Source of the DNA: Bin87 sp963692995
Lineage (GTDB): Bacteria; Chloroflexota; Dehalococcoidia; Lucifugimonadales; UBA3495
Length of the DNA stretch: 64,000 bases
Assembly: GCA_963692995.1 (NCBI GenBank)
Contig: OY843611.1
Location: 1,674,001-1,738,000, forward strand
Direction of reading: 5' to 3'
In this document: piece by piece, positions 16,911 to 25,548 of the stretch
Numbering within the stretch: the stretch's first letter is position 1
Layout: every line of letters starts with the position of its first letter
The notes under the pieces: generated by a model
The model's input: the letters and a program-made list of their open reading frames with translations, nothing else
Told to the model about the DNA's origin: nothing
The model's database searches: none
Made by a program: the position numbers and the translations under genes

Positions 16911-17441
16911 CTAATCGGCGTCCGGAACCGGGTGTGTGTTCGAGAACCCGGCCGGGGATGTATCCCCAACCTCCAGATACTGCCTTCCGGTGAGCGTCCT
17001 CACCCGCCAGCGTTGATCGATGTCGCGGATAGTAAAAGACCGAGGCGGTTGGCGCAGGGCGAGTTCCAATGCCGGCAACACGCCGCCGACTGTCACAATA
17101 ATCCCCGCAACTTCCGGTGGGCTCATCTCGTTATCATAGAAATTGCGATGGCCGTTATCCGCGGAAACGTAAGCGTTAATGATGTTAATGTCGTGATATT
17201 CGGCATCCAGTTGCTGAGCGATCCGCCCCACGGTACGATGACTGCCCAAGTTCAGCCACCCGCGCTGCTGCCCATGCGCTTTGAGCATTTGTGCCAAGGC
17301 TCCCCATACTTTCTCAGTAGCCTGGAGACGGTCGCCCCGGTCAAGCTCGTCACGCGCTTGTTGAATCAACCGCCGGCTGATTTGCGCCCGGTCTTCCACC
17401 GTAGCGAATCCGGGTTCCGGCAATGCGGTCGGCGGCGTCAT
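16911..17441 (-). CDS. HEPN/PaREP1-like protein
   Basis: 176 residues. The core (residues about 15-115) is helical, with RLIQQARDELDRGDRLQATEKVWGAL, then a low-homology loop, then NGHRNFYDNEMSP and a hydrophobic helix. The layout matches the small A-x-x-x-L-x-x-GD-x-x-x-A-x-EK-W genes at 62784-64000, but the R-x4-H RNase signature is absent here. The ATG at 17441 follows GAAGAGG; the longer frame would run far into the GT-C gene. It sits between the GT-C and flippase genes, so it may act with them, or be a HEPN-type nucleic-acid protein carried along. Confidence 0.6.
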   Translation of the reverse strand: MTPPTALPEPGFATVEDRAQISRRLIQQARDELDRGDRLQATEKVWGALAQMLKAHGQQRGWLNLGSHRTVGRIAQQLDAEYHDINIINAYVSADNGHRNFYDNEMSPPEVAGIIVTVGGVLPALELALRQPPRSFTIRDIDQRWRVRTLTGRQYLEVGDTSPAGFSNTHPVPDAD

Positions 17442-17454
17442 GTGCTGAACCTCT

Positions 17455-20100
17455 TCACTCCTCGGCCTGGACTTTGGTGTACTGATAATACTCGGCGGTG
17501 AACCAGTCGCTTTCCTGACGGCGCGCAATAATGTATTCCAGCGCAGAACGCAGTTTCCGGGGATCAACTGCCGTGTCCCTGAAGAAAGCCACATCAGCGT
17601 TCAATTCGCGCCATATTCCGGTATCGGCGCGCGATTCTCCGGGGCGACGGTACGTTTCAGGATACCACAGCAGATTTCGCATCGGCCCGTCCTTGCGGTA
17701 CTGGTCGGCGTCCTCCTGGTCAACCGCGTGGGCGTGTTCCGCGAGGTAAACCCTCGGACCGGCGTCTTCTCCCACCCGGCGGCAACCTTCGCTGCCGTCG
17801 TCATCGTTAGCGGCGCAAAAACGGTCAAACTGCAAGGTACCCCGTCCGGCCTCCTTGCGCACGTACCATTGAAACGGATACCACATATCGTAATCCACCT
17901 TGACGACGCCGGATTGAGAACCGTCCGCGCCGGAAAATGCCCGGTTTTTCAGGTCAGCGTAGGTGGTCGTGAGGTCCGCAGATCCCTGGGCGTAGGCCAG
18001 TATCTCCAGATTGGAATCGTCGTAGGTGTATGCGGCTCTCCATGCCCCCACCACTCCGAAGACCAACAGCAGGCCGGCAACCCCCAATGCGGCCGCTGCG
18101 CCAGCCCCCGGCTGAACACGCGCCAGCGCCGCCATCAGAACCGACAACGGCAAAAGTATCAGCACGCCCAACCAGACCCAAAGGTTTCCGTTGTCGCCTT
18201 TCAACGCCAGCCAAGCCACCCATATCGCCAACCCGACCCAAGCCGGCGCAAGGATCAAAGACCCGGCAAGACGTCGCCCCCCGGCGCCGGCAGGCGGCCA
18301 CGGCACTCGATCCAGTAAATGTCCAATCAGCATTCCCGCTGCCAGGGCCAGGGGAACGACCATGTTCACCAGCAGCCAGGGCATTTTCTCCGCCGCAATG
18401 GTGTAGATCCCCAGCGTCGCCACCACCCAGGCCGCCAGGACGATGCCAAACGGCTCCCGACGGCGCACCAGCCATACCACCGCCACGATGCCGAACGCCA
18501 AAGCCAGCAACTCGTACACGGTCAACCCAACGATGTAGTAGTACCACGGCTGGTTGCCCCGAGCCACGTCCTGCTGCATTAGCCAATAGCCGAGGCTTTG
18601 CCACGCACCGGTGAACATCCCGGCCCAGTTGGTGAACAAAGTGGTGTAGAGCGGAATCCAAATCCCGTAGAACACCGCCGCGCACCCCAGCCAAACCCCG
18701 CCGCCCCACGCGGTCCCCACTGCTCCACCCACCACCAGCAACCACAGGAGCGTGAGCAACGGTATCAGGTAGTTCACCGCGACCTTGCCCGCGCTTATAT
18801 CGCCAACACCGACCCCGGAGGGCAGCAGTTGACCTATGAAGGCCGAACCGCCCCAGCAGATCAGGAGCCACCAAAACGTTAGCAACGCCGCCGGCCCCAG
18901 CAGCAGCATGCTGCCCCGCCACCCGGTGACCGCAGACGGGTTCACGCGCAGAAGCGCGACAGCCAACAGCGTCAACGCCAAGCCGACGCCATAGTCCACA
19001 AAATCGTCGGTTACGTTTCCGGCGAGTATGCCCCGTTCCGACAAAAATCGTTGGAAGGGGCTCGTCACCACCACTGCCACCGCCGCGACGGTGGACAGCG
19101 TCGCAACCGCCACTACCGTCAAACCTACCGCGCTACGCACCCTCAACACTGCGCGTGCCACTCCAACAGCCAAAGCAACCAGCACAACTGCCGCCACGAT
19201 ATGGGCCCACAACGGAGCGTCCCAAATGGGAAGATTCACAAAGGGAGCTTCCCAAGCGGGCGCCCCGGTAGCCCCGGTGGACCCGGTCTCATGGGCCGCC
19301 AAAGTCAAACCGAAAGGCGATTGCGCTATGGCGATCAGCGCCGCCGCCTGCGGCAGCGTCAACGTCGCCAGCAGGATGAAGAACCCCGCCGCGCTTCCGC
19401 AGGACGTGAGACTTTGGCTCCCGCGAAGGAAGCCGAGTATTTGACGCCAGCCCAAACCCAATGCCGCCACGCCCATGAACAGTATCACGAAATAGGCAGT
19501 TTCCTTGGTGGCCAGCATCAGGGCGGTGATCATTGCCGCGCCGAACAGGTAGCGCCGGCGTTCGGAGACGGTGTACCGCCAAAGCATAATCAGCAACGAC
19601 ACCGCCCACACCGCCATCAATATGTCGTTGCGCCCAAACCGGCTGAAATAGAGCAGAGACGGGGAGAAGGCCAATATGATGGCAGCGCAGACCGCCCCTT
19701 TTTCGCCGATCCTCTCCCGGAGAAAGTACGGCAGCGCCACCAATACGACGCCGAACAAGGCGTAGGGCAGCCGGGCCCAGAATTCCGTATCGCCGATGAA
19801 CTTGAGCGCCAGGGCAACCAGCTCAATCTGGAACGGACCGTGCATCCATGGCGAATGGACGAACTCCATCCCCTGGGCCAATTTCCAGGAGAAATGCAGG
19901 TGGATGGCCTCGTCGTAGTGCATAGTACGACCATCCAGTTCCCAAAGCCGCATTGCCGCCGCGATGAGAACGACGATGAGGAAAATCCATTCCAGCCTGC
20001 CAAAACGGAGGCGGGGCCTGTTGAGCCTCTTGATCCCGGCCGGCATCCTTCTGCGGAGAAATTGCAGCTGTTCGGTTGCCATCGTCCTGCTGTACGTCAT
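17455..20100 (-). CDS. Agl23-like (TIGR03663-type) GT-C family membrane glycosyltransferase
   Basis: About 881 residues. After a basic N-terminus and a membrane segment (LEWIFLIVVLIAAAM) comes MHYDEAIHLHFSWKL, the acidic first-loop motif of GT-C enzymes that use lipid-phosphate sugars, then SPWMHGPFQIE and FSRFGRNDILMA. At least ten more membrane helices follow, then a roughly 180-residue C-terminal extracytoplasmic region with YPFQWYVRKE. TIGR03663/Agl23 proteins are associated with flippases and protein glycosylation. Starts at 20100 or 20082 are both possible; longer ones overlap the TPR gene. An AglD-like gene is downstream. Confidence 0.85.
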   Translation of the reverse strand: MTYSRTMATEQLQFLRRRMPAGIKRLNRPRLRFGRLEWIFLIVVLIAAAMRLWELDGRTMHYDEAIHLHFSWKLAQGMEFVHSPWMHGPFQIELVALALKFIGDTEFWARLPYALFGVVLVALPYFLRERIGEKGAVCAAIILAFSPSLLYFSRFGRNDILMAVWAVSLLIMLWRYTVSERRRYLFGAAMITALMLATKETAYFVILFMGVAALGLGWRQILGFLRGSQSLTSCGSAAGFFILLATLTLPQAAALIAIAQSPFGLTLAAHETGSTGATGAPAWEAPFVNLPIWDAPLWAHIVAAVVLVALAVGVARAVLRVRSAVGLTVVAVATLSTVAAVAVVVTSPFQRFLSERGILAGNVTDDFVDYGVGLALTLLAVALLRVNPSAVTGWRGSMLLLGPAALLTFWWLLICWGGSAFIGQLLPSGVGVGDISAGKVAVNYLIPLLTLLWLLVVGGAVGTAWGGGVWLGCAAVFYGIWIPLYTTLFTNWAGMFTGAWQSLGYWLMQQDVARGNQPWYYYIVGLTVYELLALAFGIVAVVWLVRRREPFGIVLAAWVVATLGIYTIAAEKMPWLLVNMVVPLALAAGMLIGHLLDRVPWPPAGAGGRRLAGSLILAPAWVGLAIWVAWLALKGDNGNLWVWLGVLILLPLSVLMAALARVQPGAGAAAALGVAGLLLVFGVVGAWRAAYTYDDSNLEILAYAQGSADLTTTYADLKNRAFSGADGSQSGVVKVDYDMWYPFQWYVRKEAGRGTLQFDRFCAANDDDGSEGCRRVGEDAGPRVYLAEHAHAVDQEDADQYRKDGPMRNLLWYPETYRRPGESRADTGIWRELNADVAFFRDTAVDPRKLRSALEYIIARRQESDWFTAEYYQYTKVQAEE

Positions 20101-20128
20101 AAACCGAATGTCGGTTTGTTTGCTCGTC

Positions 20129-20680
20129 TTAAGGGCTTGATCCGCCGGAACCTGTTCCCGGTTCCCCGTCAAGGTTCCGGATGGTTCGCGCCAGGTTCCG
20201 CCGGCTCGCCTCGGTTGATGGATCTTCCGGGCCTAGCGCATCTTCGCGGTCCGCGACGTTACGACGATGCAGGGCTGCCGCCTCCCAGTAGCAGCCCACG
20301 GAATGCAGTGCGTTGGCGAGGCTGCCTCGGCTGCGCAGGGTATCGGGGTGGTTATCCCCCAGCGCCGCGCGCCGCGCTGCGAACAGCTCGCCAAACAACT
20401 CGATGGCGAGAGCAGCGTTGCCGGCTGCGTAGTGGCAATTGGCGAGGCTACTGCGATAACGCAGGGTTTCAGCATGCCGGTCGCCGTATGTCTGCGCGCT
20501 GCCCTGCGCCGCGCGCCCGAACCAGAACAGCGCGTCCTCAAACCGCCGGGCCGCCCGGTAGGCGTGAGCCAACCGGCGCTGGGCGCTCAAGGTTTCCGGA
20601 TGGGCGTCGCCGAAAGTGGCGCGGGCGGCGCGCCAGGCAACGACCCGGGCCATGATACGCCCGTCGGCCCTCGAATTCAT
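20129..20680 (-). CDS. Tetratricopeptide-repeat protein
   Basis: 183 residues made of about four 42-residue TPR units of the kinesin-light-chain type, recognisable by recurring FGDAHPETL, YGDRHAETL, LGDNHPDTL and LGPEDPSTE turns. Such arrays form protein-binding superhelices. No signal peptide or catalytic domain is visible. The ATG at 20680 overlaps the stop of the MoeA fusion by 4 bases, so translation is likely coupled. It may scaffold components of the operon, or be unrelated. Confidence 0.8.
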   Translation of the reverse strand: MNSRADGRIMARVVAWRAARATFGDAHPETLSAQRRLAHAYRAARRFEDALFWFGRAAQGSAQTYGDRHAETLRYRSSLANCHYAAGNAALAIELFGELFAARRAALGDNHPDTLRSRGSLANALHSVGCYWEAAALHRRNVADREDALGPEDPSTEASRRNLARTIRNLDGEPGTGSGGSSP

Positions 20681-22656
20681 GGCAGGATGGCCCGCGTTTC
20701 GCCCATGCGGGAAACGTCATAACCGCCCATGGCGGTTACCGCCGCCCGGAACTCTCGACCGACCTTCTCGTTGTCATCCAGCAACGTCAGCGCCGGTTGG
20801 AGCCACTCGCTCCGGTAATGTTCCATCGGGATAACCAGATCATATTCCTCATTAAGCAGCGGGATGAAATCCAAACCCAAGGCCCGCGCCGCCGACAGGA
20901 TCCCCAAACCCGCGTCCGCCGACCCGCCCGATACCGCCGCAGCCACTGCCAAATGGCTGTACTCTTCGCGCTGGTAGCCATTGATCGCTTCCGGCTGCGC
21001 TCCCATACGCTCCAGCTGGTAATCAAGCAGCGCCCGGGTTCCCGAACCCCGCTGCCGGTTCACAAAGCGCACCTCAGGCCGCCGCAGCTCTGCAAGCGAT
21101 ACGACGCCCAAGGGGTTGCCGGCCACGGTTATCAACCCCTGCGTGCGTCCCACCAACCGCACTATTGCAACCGGGGTATCCGGCAGATACCGCCGGACAT
21201 CGGCAACATTATACTCGCCCGTCGCAGCGTCGAGCAGATGACAGCCGGCCAGGTGCGCCTCACCCCGTCGCAAGGCGGCCAGCCCGCCCAGGCTGCCCAC
21301 ATGAACCGACGCCAGGTTAACCACCGGACGTTGACGGCGCAGGAAACTCTGCATCAGGTCCAGGGCCAGGTCATGGCTGCCTATGGCGACCACCGTATTT
21401 TCCACGTCCGCCTCCGGACGGAGCAATTCCACATCAACCTCTGCTCCGGCTTCCAGACCCTCGGTATGGCGGGGGATGCGCACGATCCCGTCGGAACGCA
21501 CCAGGGACATGACCACGCCGGCGCCGCGTTGAGTTGGTGTGGCCGTCATCTTTTCGCCCACTCGACCGAGCTTGACCCTCAAGAACTCGTCCTCTCCGAT
21601 GGGCGACAGCACTTTGCGGGTGATCCGAGCCTGAATGCGTGGCCGCGCCGGCGTCTCCACGCCGAGCAGGCGGTCCAACAGCGGTCGCAGCAGCAATTCC
21701 GCAGTCAGCGCAGCCGATACCGGATAGCCGGGCAACCCAAGCACGGGCTTGCCCGACGCGATCCCCAATGCCACCGGATGCCCCGGACGAATGGCGATGC
21801 CATGCACCTGGAGCGTACCCAGGGATTCGATCACCGACGCCGTGTAGTCAGCGTCCCCGGCAGAGGAGCCGGCGTTGATCGCCACCACGTCGCTGGATTC
21901 CAGGGCGGCGGATACGGCGCGGCGGATGATGCTGAAGTCATCGGGTACGGGGGGTGAAACCACCGGCTCGCCTCCCCACTCCCGTACCATCCCGGAAAGG
22001 ATCAAGGAGTTGAACTCCGGAATATCTCCCGGTTTCCTCGGAGCGTTGAACGGCATTAGCTCGTTCCCCGTGGGGATGATGGTCACAACAGGACGACGAC
22101 GCACCGGGATGTCGGACAGTCCAGCCGCCGCGCATGCCCCCAAATCCGCCGGGGTCACCCGGTGGTTTTCGGGCAGCGTCAACTCGGTGGCGACTATATC
22201 TTCGCCCAGCCGGCGCACGTGCTGCCACGGGGCCACCGGGTCGGACACGCGCAACAGATCAGGAGCGTCACCGTCCCGCCTCACGTATTCAATCATTACG
22301 ACTGCGTCCATGCCGGCCGGCATGAGGTCGCCGGTATCCACCCACACCGCCTGCCGGCCCACCGTCAGCAGAACGGGACGGGTCTCCGTAGCTCCGGCGG
22401 TATCCGCGGCCCGCACCGCGATTCCGTCCATGGCTGCCGCATCGTAATGGGGCGAAGATACCGCCGCCCACACCGGTCCGGCGGTGATGCGGCCCGGCAG
22501 ATCCGGCGCTTCCAGGGATACGAGTTCAGCGGCAGTAGGCGCTGCAATGCCCGCTTCTTCCATAGCGCCAAACCAGCGCGCCGTCGCCTCCTCCAATGGA
22601 ATGTCCATCAGGAAATAGCGGCGGTGGCGGGCGTGTTGAGCGCCGGAAGTGGTCAT
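20677..22656 (-). CDS. moeA: MoeA-type molybdopterin molybdotransferase fused to a periplasmic-binding-protein-like domain
   Basis: 659 residues. Residues 1 to about 400 are MoeA, which inserts molybdate into adenylylated molybdopterin: YDAAAMDGIAVRA, the GNEL motif in IPTGNELMPF, and LPGYPVSAALT are present. Residues about 405-640 are a PBP/LysR-substrate-like domain (VGRTQGLITVAGNPLGV, FVNRQRGSGTRALLDY, EYDLVIPMEHY), a fusion known in bacteria and archaea and thought to sense or deliver the ligand. It lies 3 bp after a second moeA. Both lead a glycosylation-like operon. Confidence 0.93.
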   Translation of the reverse strand: MTTSGAQHARHRRYFLMDIPLEEATARWFGAMEEAGIAAPTAAELVSLEAPDLPGRITAGPVWAAVSSPHYDAAAMDGIAVRAADTAGATETRPVLLTVGRQAVWVDTGDLMPAGMDAVVMIEYVRRDGDAPDLLRVSDPVAPWQHVRRLGEDIVATELTLPENHRVTPADLGACAAAGLSDIPVRRRPVVTIIPTGNELMPFNAPRKPGDIPEFNSLILSGMVREWGGEPVVSPPVPDDFSIIRRAVSAALESSDVVAINAGSSAGDADYTASVIESLGTLQVHGIAIRPGHPVALGIASGKPVLGLPGYPVSAALTAELLLRPLLDRLLGVETPARPRIQARITRKVLSPIGEDEFLRVKLGRVGEKMTATPTQRGAGVVMSLVRSDGIVRIPRHTEGLEAGAEVDVELLRPEADVENTVVAIGSHDLALDLMQSFLRRQRPVVNLASVHVGSLGGLAALRRGEAHLAGCHLLDAATGEYNVADVRRYLPDTPVAIVRLVGRTQGLITVAGNPLGVVSLAELRRPEVRFVNRQRGSGTRALLDYQLERMGAQPEAINGYQREEYSHLAVAAAVSGGSADAGLGILSAARALGLDFIPLLNEEYDLVIPMEHYRSEWLQPALTLLDDNEKVGREFRAAVTAMGGYDVSRMGETRAILP

Positions 22657-22659
22657 GCT

Positions 22660-23901
22660 CTAAAAAACCCACACCGAGACCCGTTCCCCGGCATATATGC
22701 CGCTGGCGTCCGGGGGCACTCGCACGATGCCGCCCGCCTTCACTAACGTGAATATCAGGCCGCTTTTGCCCCATACCGGATGCGCTGTCGGGGTGCCGTT
22801 AGCGTCCGTGGTTAGCTGGACCGGCACATAGTCCTCCCTGCCCGGAGCAGACGGTATATCCTGGCCTAAGATGGCGGCGCGTTCCGGATAGGGTGGCGGA
22901 GCGGCACAACCCATGAGCCGGTAAAGCGTCGGCCGGACGAGCAGATGGCTGACCACCATTGCGGAAACCGGATTCCCGGGCAATCCAATTACCGGCTTAT
23001 TATCACATAGACCCACGATCGCCGGCTTCCCGGGTCGTAGGGCCAGGCCGTGAACCAGCGGTCCGGGTTCACCCAGGGCAGACACTAGGTCCACCGTGCG
23101 GTCTCGGGCGCTGACCGAACTGCCGGCCGACAATACCAGGATGTCAGAGTCGGCAAAACCCCGCCGGGCCGCGTCCAGTTGTTCTTCGTAGTCATCGCCC
23201 GCCAGCGCCAGCAGAACGGGAATGCCTCCCCAGGCGACCACCTGCGCGGCGACCGAGTAGGTGTTAATGTCCCGAACCTGTCCCGGCCCGGGCGCCGTGC
23301 GCGGCGGCACGATTTCGTCGCCCATCGACAGGATGCCCACGTGAGGCCGGTCTGCTACCGAAACTTGCGTAAGCCCCAGCGCCAGCAAAGCCCCAACGTC
23401 CTGGGGACGCATCACGTGGCCGGCAGGCAAGACAACGCTTCCGGCCTCGACATCCTCACCGGGTTGAGCCACATTTTCGCCGGGCGCGACCGGACGCATC
23501 ACTTCAATGGTGTCAGCGTCGATGTGCTGGGTATTTTCAACCATCACAACGGCGTCGGCGTTCCCGGCCAACATCCCCCCGGTATAAGCGACGGCGGCTT
23601 CTCCCCGGCCCACCTCAAACTTCGGCGCACGACCCATCGGCACTTCTCCGGTCACGGTGAACCAGGCCGGCAGGCCGTCGCTGGCGCCGTAGGTATCAGA
23701 GGCGCGGAGGCTGTAACCGTCCATGGCAGAACGCGGAAACAGCGGCAGCGATTCGGGAGCAAGAACCGCTTCGGCGGTGACCCGACCCAAAGAATCCGGC
23801 GTCGGGACCAGGGAAACGCCCACCCCGGGTTCCGGCGGGAGGCGATCCAGCAGCAGCGCCAGCGCATCAGCAGCCGGCAAGACGTTGAAAAACTCAGGCA
23901 T
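22660..23901 (-). CDS. moeA: Molybdopterin molybdenumtransferase MoeA
   Basis: About 413 residues. Like its neighbour it completes molybdenum cofactor synthesis. It shows PRSAMDGYSLRASDTYG (with the conserved AMDGYA-like motif), an SMGDEIV segment where GDE replaces GNE, SAGSSVSARDRTVD and GLPGNPVSAMV. The ATG at 23901 (MPEFFNVL) matches usual MoeA N-termini and was preferred over the upstream ATG. A MoeA pair with one PBP fusion is common where cofactor delivery is specialised, for example to a Mo- or W-enzyme elsewhere in the genome. Confidence 0.93.
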   Translation of the reverse strand: MPEFFNVLPAADALALLLDRLPPEPGVGVSLVPTPDSLGRVTAEAVLAPESLPLFPRSAMDGYSLRASDTYGASDGLPAWFTVTGEVPMGRAPKFEVGRGEAAVAYTGGMLAGNADAVVMVENTQHIDADTIEVMRPVAPGENVAQPGEDVEAGSVVLPAGHVMRPQDVGALLALGLTQVSVADRPHVGILSMGDEIVPPRTAPGPGQVRDINTYSVAAQVVAWGGIPVLLALAGDDYEEQLDAARRGFADSDILVLSAGSSVSARDRTVDLVSALGEPGPLVHGLALRPGKPAIVGLCDNKPVIGLPGNPVSAMVVSHLLVRPTLYRLMGCAAPPPYPERAAILGQDIPSAPGREDYVPVQLTTDANGTPTAHPVWGKSGLIFTLVKAGGIVRVPPDASGIYAGERVSVWVF

Positions 23902-24040
23902 GGCAATCCGGATGCTAACGGCCAGCAAACCGAATGTCAAAACCCGTCAGCATCAGGCGCAACTATGCCGGACCCGGTATTTGCCCAAAGGAGACATCGC
24001 CAGCGCAATCTGAACGCAGCCCACCACCGCAACTACGCCG

Positions 24041-24070
24041 TTGCCGCCGCCCAGCGCCGCCTGCTACAAT
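24041..24070 (+). promoter_or_regulatory. Candidate sigma70-type promoter for the SMP-30 gene
   Basis: TTGCCG (24041-24046), an 18-base spacer and TGC-TACAAT (24065-24070), with an extended -10. It lies 75 bases before the start codon, in the divergent gap between moeA and the plus-strand genes. Confidence 0.5.
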
Positions 24071-24144
24071 CGCCAGCGTGCCCCGGTGGGCGCAACATCT
24101 CTGGGGAAACAACCCTTGCCCTTGCGTAACAGGAGATTGCCGAT

Positions 24145-25056
24145 ATGTCGTGGCGCTTCAGCCTGCTCAACCGTTTTGAAGACCCGCCGGGAGGCATCAC
24201 CGAAGGCCCGGCCTGGAACGGCGCGGTGGTGCTGTTCACGCATATCCACGCCAGTCGCATCTACTCCTACAACCCCGGATCAGGGGAGTTTTCCGTGTAC
24301 CGGGAGGATACCAACCGCACCAACGGACTGGCCTTTGATGCCCAGGGCCGCCTCTTCGGGTGTTGCCAGAACGGGCGCGCCATTGTGCGGTTCGACCCCG
24401 ATGGCAACATGGTGACCGTTGTTGACAATCTCGACGGTGTACCGCTCAATACGCCTAATGACCTTGCCATCGACGTTCGGGGCCGCATCTGGTTCACCAA
24501 CCCTTGGAACGCCGGCAACATTGACCCTCACGAAGTGGAACAGCTGGACCACCGATCGGTACTGTGCGCCGTGCCACAGGAGGATGGTTCGTATCGAACC
24601 GTACGCTCCACCTACGACACCACCATGCCCAATGGGATCCTGGTATCCCCTGATGGCAACACCCTATACGTGGCGGAGAGCAACAGCGACCGCATCGACA
24701 TTGACCGGGAGCTGCGCGCCTATCCCATCAACGCCGATGGCTCCCTGAGCGCCTACACTACGCTTCACACCTTCGGACGCGACGCCAACCGGGTCCACCG
24801 AGGTATCGACGGCATGTGCCTGGACGCCGATGGCAACATCATCGCCACCGCCGGTTGGCCCACCGGCGGCCCCGGCCCCATGCTCTATGTTTTCTCACCA
24901 ACCGGCCGCGTCATTGAAACCCATCCCGTTGCCGCCACCCGACCCACCAACGTCTGCTTCGGCGGCCCCGACTTGACCGACGTGTTCGTAACGTCCACCG
25001 ATGGCCATTTCTTCCATGCGAAGACCGACCGGGTAGGTTGGGCCATTTATCCATAA
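24145..25056 (+). CDS. SMP-30/gluconolactonase family protein
   Basis: 303 residues forming a six-bladed beta-propeller. Family marks are EGPAWNGAV (metal-ligand glutamate), NGLAFDAQGRLF, TPNDLAIDVRGRIWFTN (metal-site asparagine), MPNGILVSPDGNTLYVAES and GIDGMCLDADGNI. Such calcium- or zinc-dependent enzymes hydrolyse sugar lactones or related esters, mostly in the cytoplasm; no signal peptide is visible. AGGAG precedes the ATG by 9 bases. A lactonase for sugar catabolism is likely, but the substrate is undetermined. Confidence 0.93.
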   Translation: MSWRFSLLNRFEDPPGGITEGPAWNGAVVLFTHIHASRIYSYNPGSGEFSVYREDTNRTNGLAFDAQGRLFGCCQNGRAIVRFDPDGNMVTVVDNLDGVPLNTPNDLAIDVRGRIWFTNPWNAGNIDPHEVEQLDHRSVLCAVPQEDGSYRTVRSTYDTTMPNGILVSPDGNTLYVAESNSDRIDIDRELRAYPINADGSLSAYTTLHTFGRDANRVHRGIDGMCLDADGNIIATAGWPTGGPGPMLYVFSPTGRVIETHPVAATRPTNVCFGGPDLTDVFVTSTDGHFFHAKTDRVGWAIYP

Positions 25057-25134
25057 CCGCAACTACGGATGCAAACCCCTGGATTGGATAGGGACGACAA
25101 ACCTAAAATAACTCGGTAACGTGGCGGTGCCATC

Positions 25135-25491
25135 ATGCAGCGTAGAAGCCTGAGAAACTACGGTATTGGCCGCGACCAGATCCGCCAGGGCGGAGGTCGC
25201 GGCAACGGCAACGACCACTTCGACGAACTGATCGGCAGCACCGAGTTTTACGTCTATCAGACCCCGGGACGGCGCGTGAAGGGATTCGACAATTTGAAAC
25301 TCTACGCCGAAGGCGAGGGCTGTGAACTGCTCTACACTGCCGACGCCCCGCCGGAGTTGGCCGAATACGAGACCTTGCGCATTACCCATCGCCGCGCCGA
25401 ACCGATACCCGACGTCGTGCTCAAACGGGCGCACTCGTGGGCGCACCGCAATAACTTCCTGCACAGCTTCTTCAAGCCGCTGTATCGCTGA
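25135..25491 (+). CDS. Hypothetical protein, possible small alpha/beta domain
   Basis: 118 residues that I do not recognise. Strand-like segments STEFYVYQTPG and LKLYAEGEGCELLYTAD alternate with polar loops, and the C-terminus is basic and aromatic (KRAHSWAHRNNFLHSFFKPLYR). It has no signal peptide or membrane segment. Codon third positions are mostly G or C, as in its neighbours, supporting a real gene. The antisense frame at 25063-25464 looks less natural. No strong ribosome site is seen before the ATG. It lies between the lactonase and methyltransferase genes on the same strand. Confidence 0.5.
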   Translation: MQRRSLRNYGIGRDQIRQGGGRGNGNDHFDELIGSTEFYVYQTPGRRVKGFDNLKLYAEGEGCELLYTADAPPELAEYETLRITHRRAEPIPDVVLKRAHSWAHRNNFLHSFFKPLYR

Positions 25492-25503
25492 GCGGGTTTC
25501 GCG

Positions 25504-25540
25504 TTGTCATTGCGGAGAGCGCAGCAACGTGGCAATCCCT
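25504..25540. repeat. TTGTCATTGCG-type dispersed repeat
   Basis: An imperfect palindrome beginning TTGTCATTGCG and ending ACGTGGCAATCCC, typical of a class of bacterial dispersed repeats and distinct from the GTCATTCC family. It lies between the unknown gene and the methyltransferase. It would be translated if the latter began at its earliest TTG. Confidence 0.55.
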
Positions 25541-25548
25541 CGCTGACC

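Noticed and set aside
25063..25464. Minus-strand 133-codon frame opposite the unknown gene
   Set aside because: The plus frame has the better protein-like composition and agrees with the strand of its neighbours.
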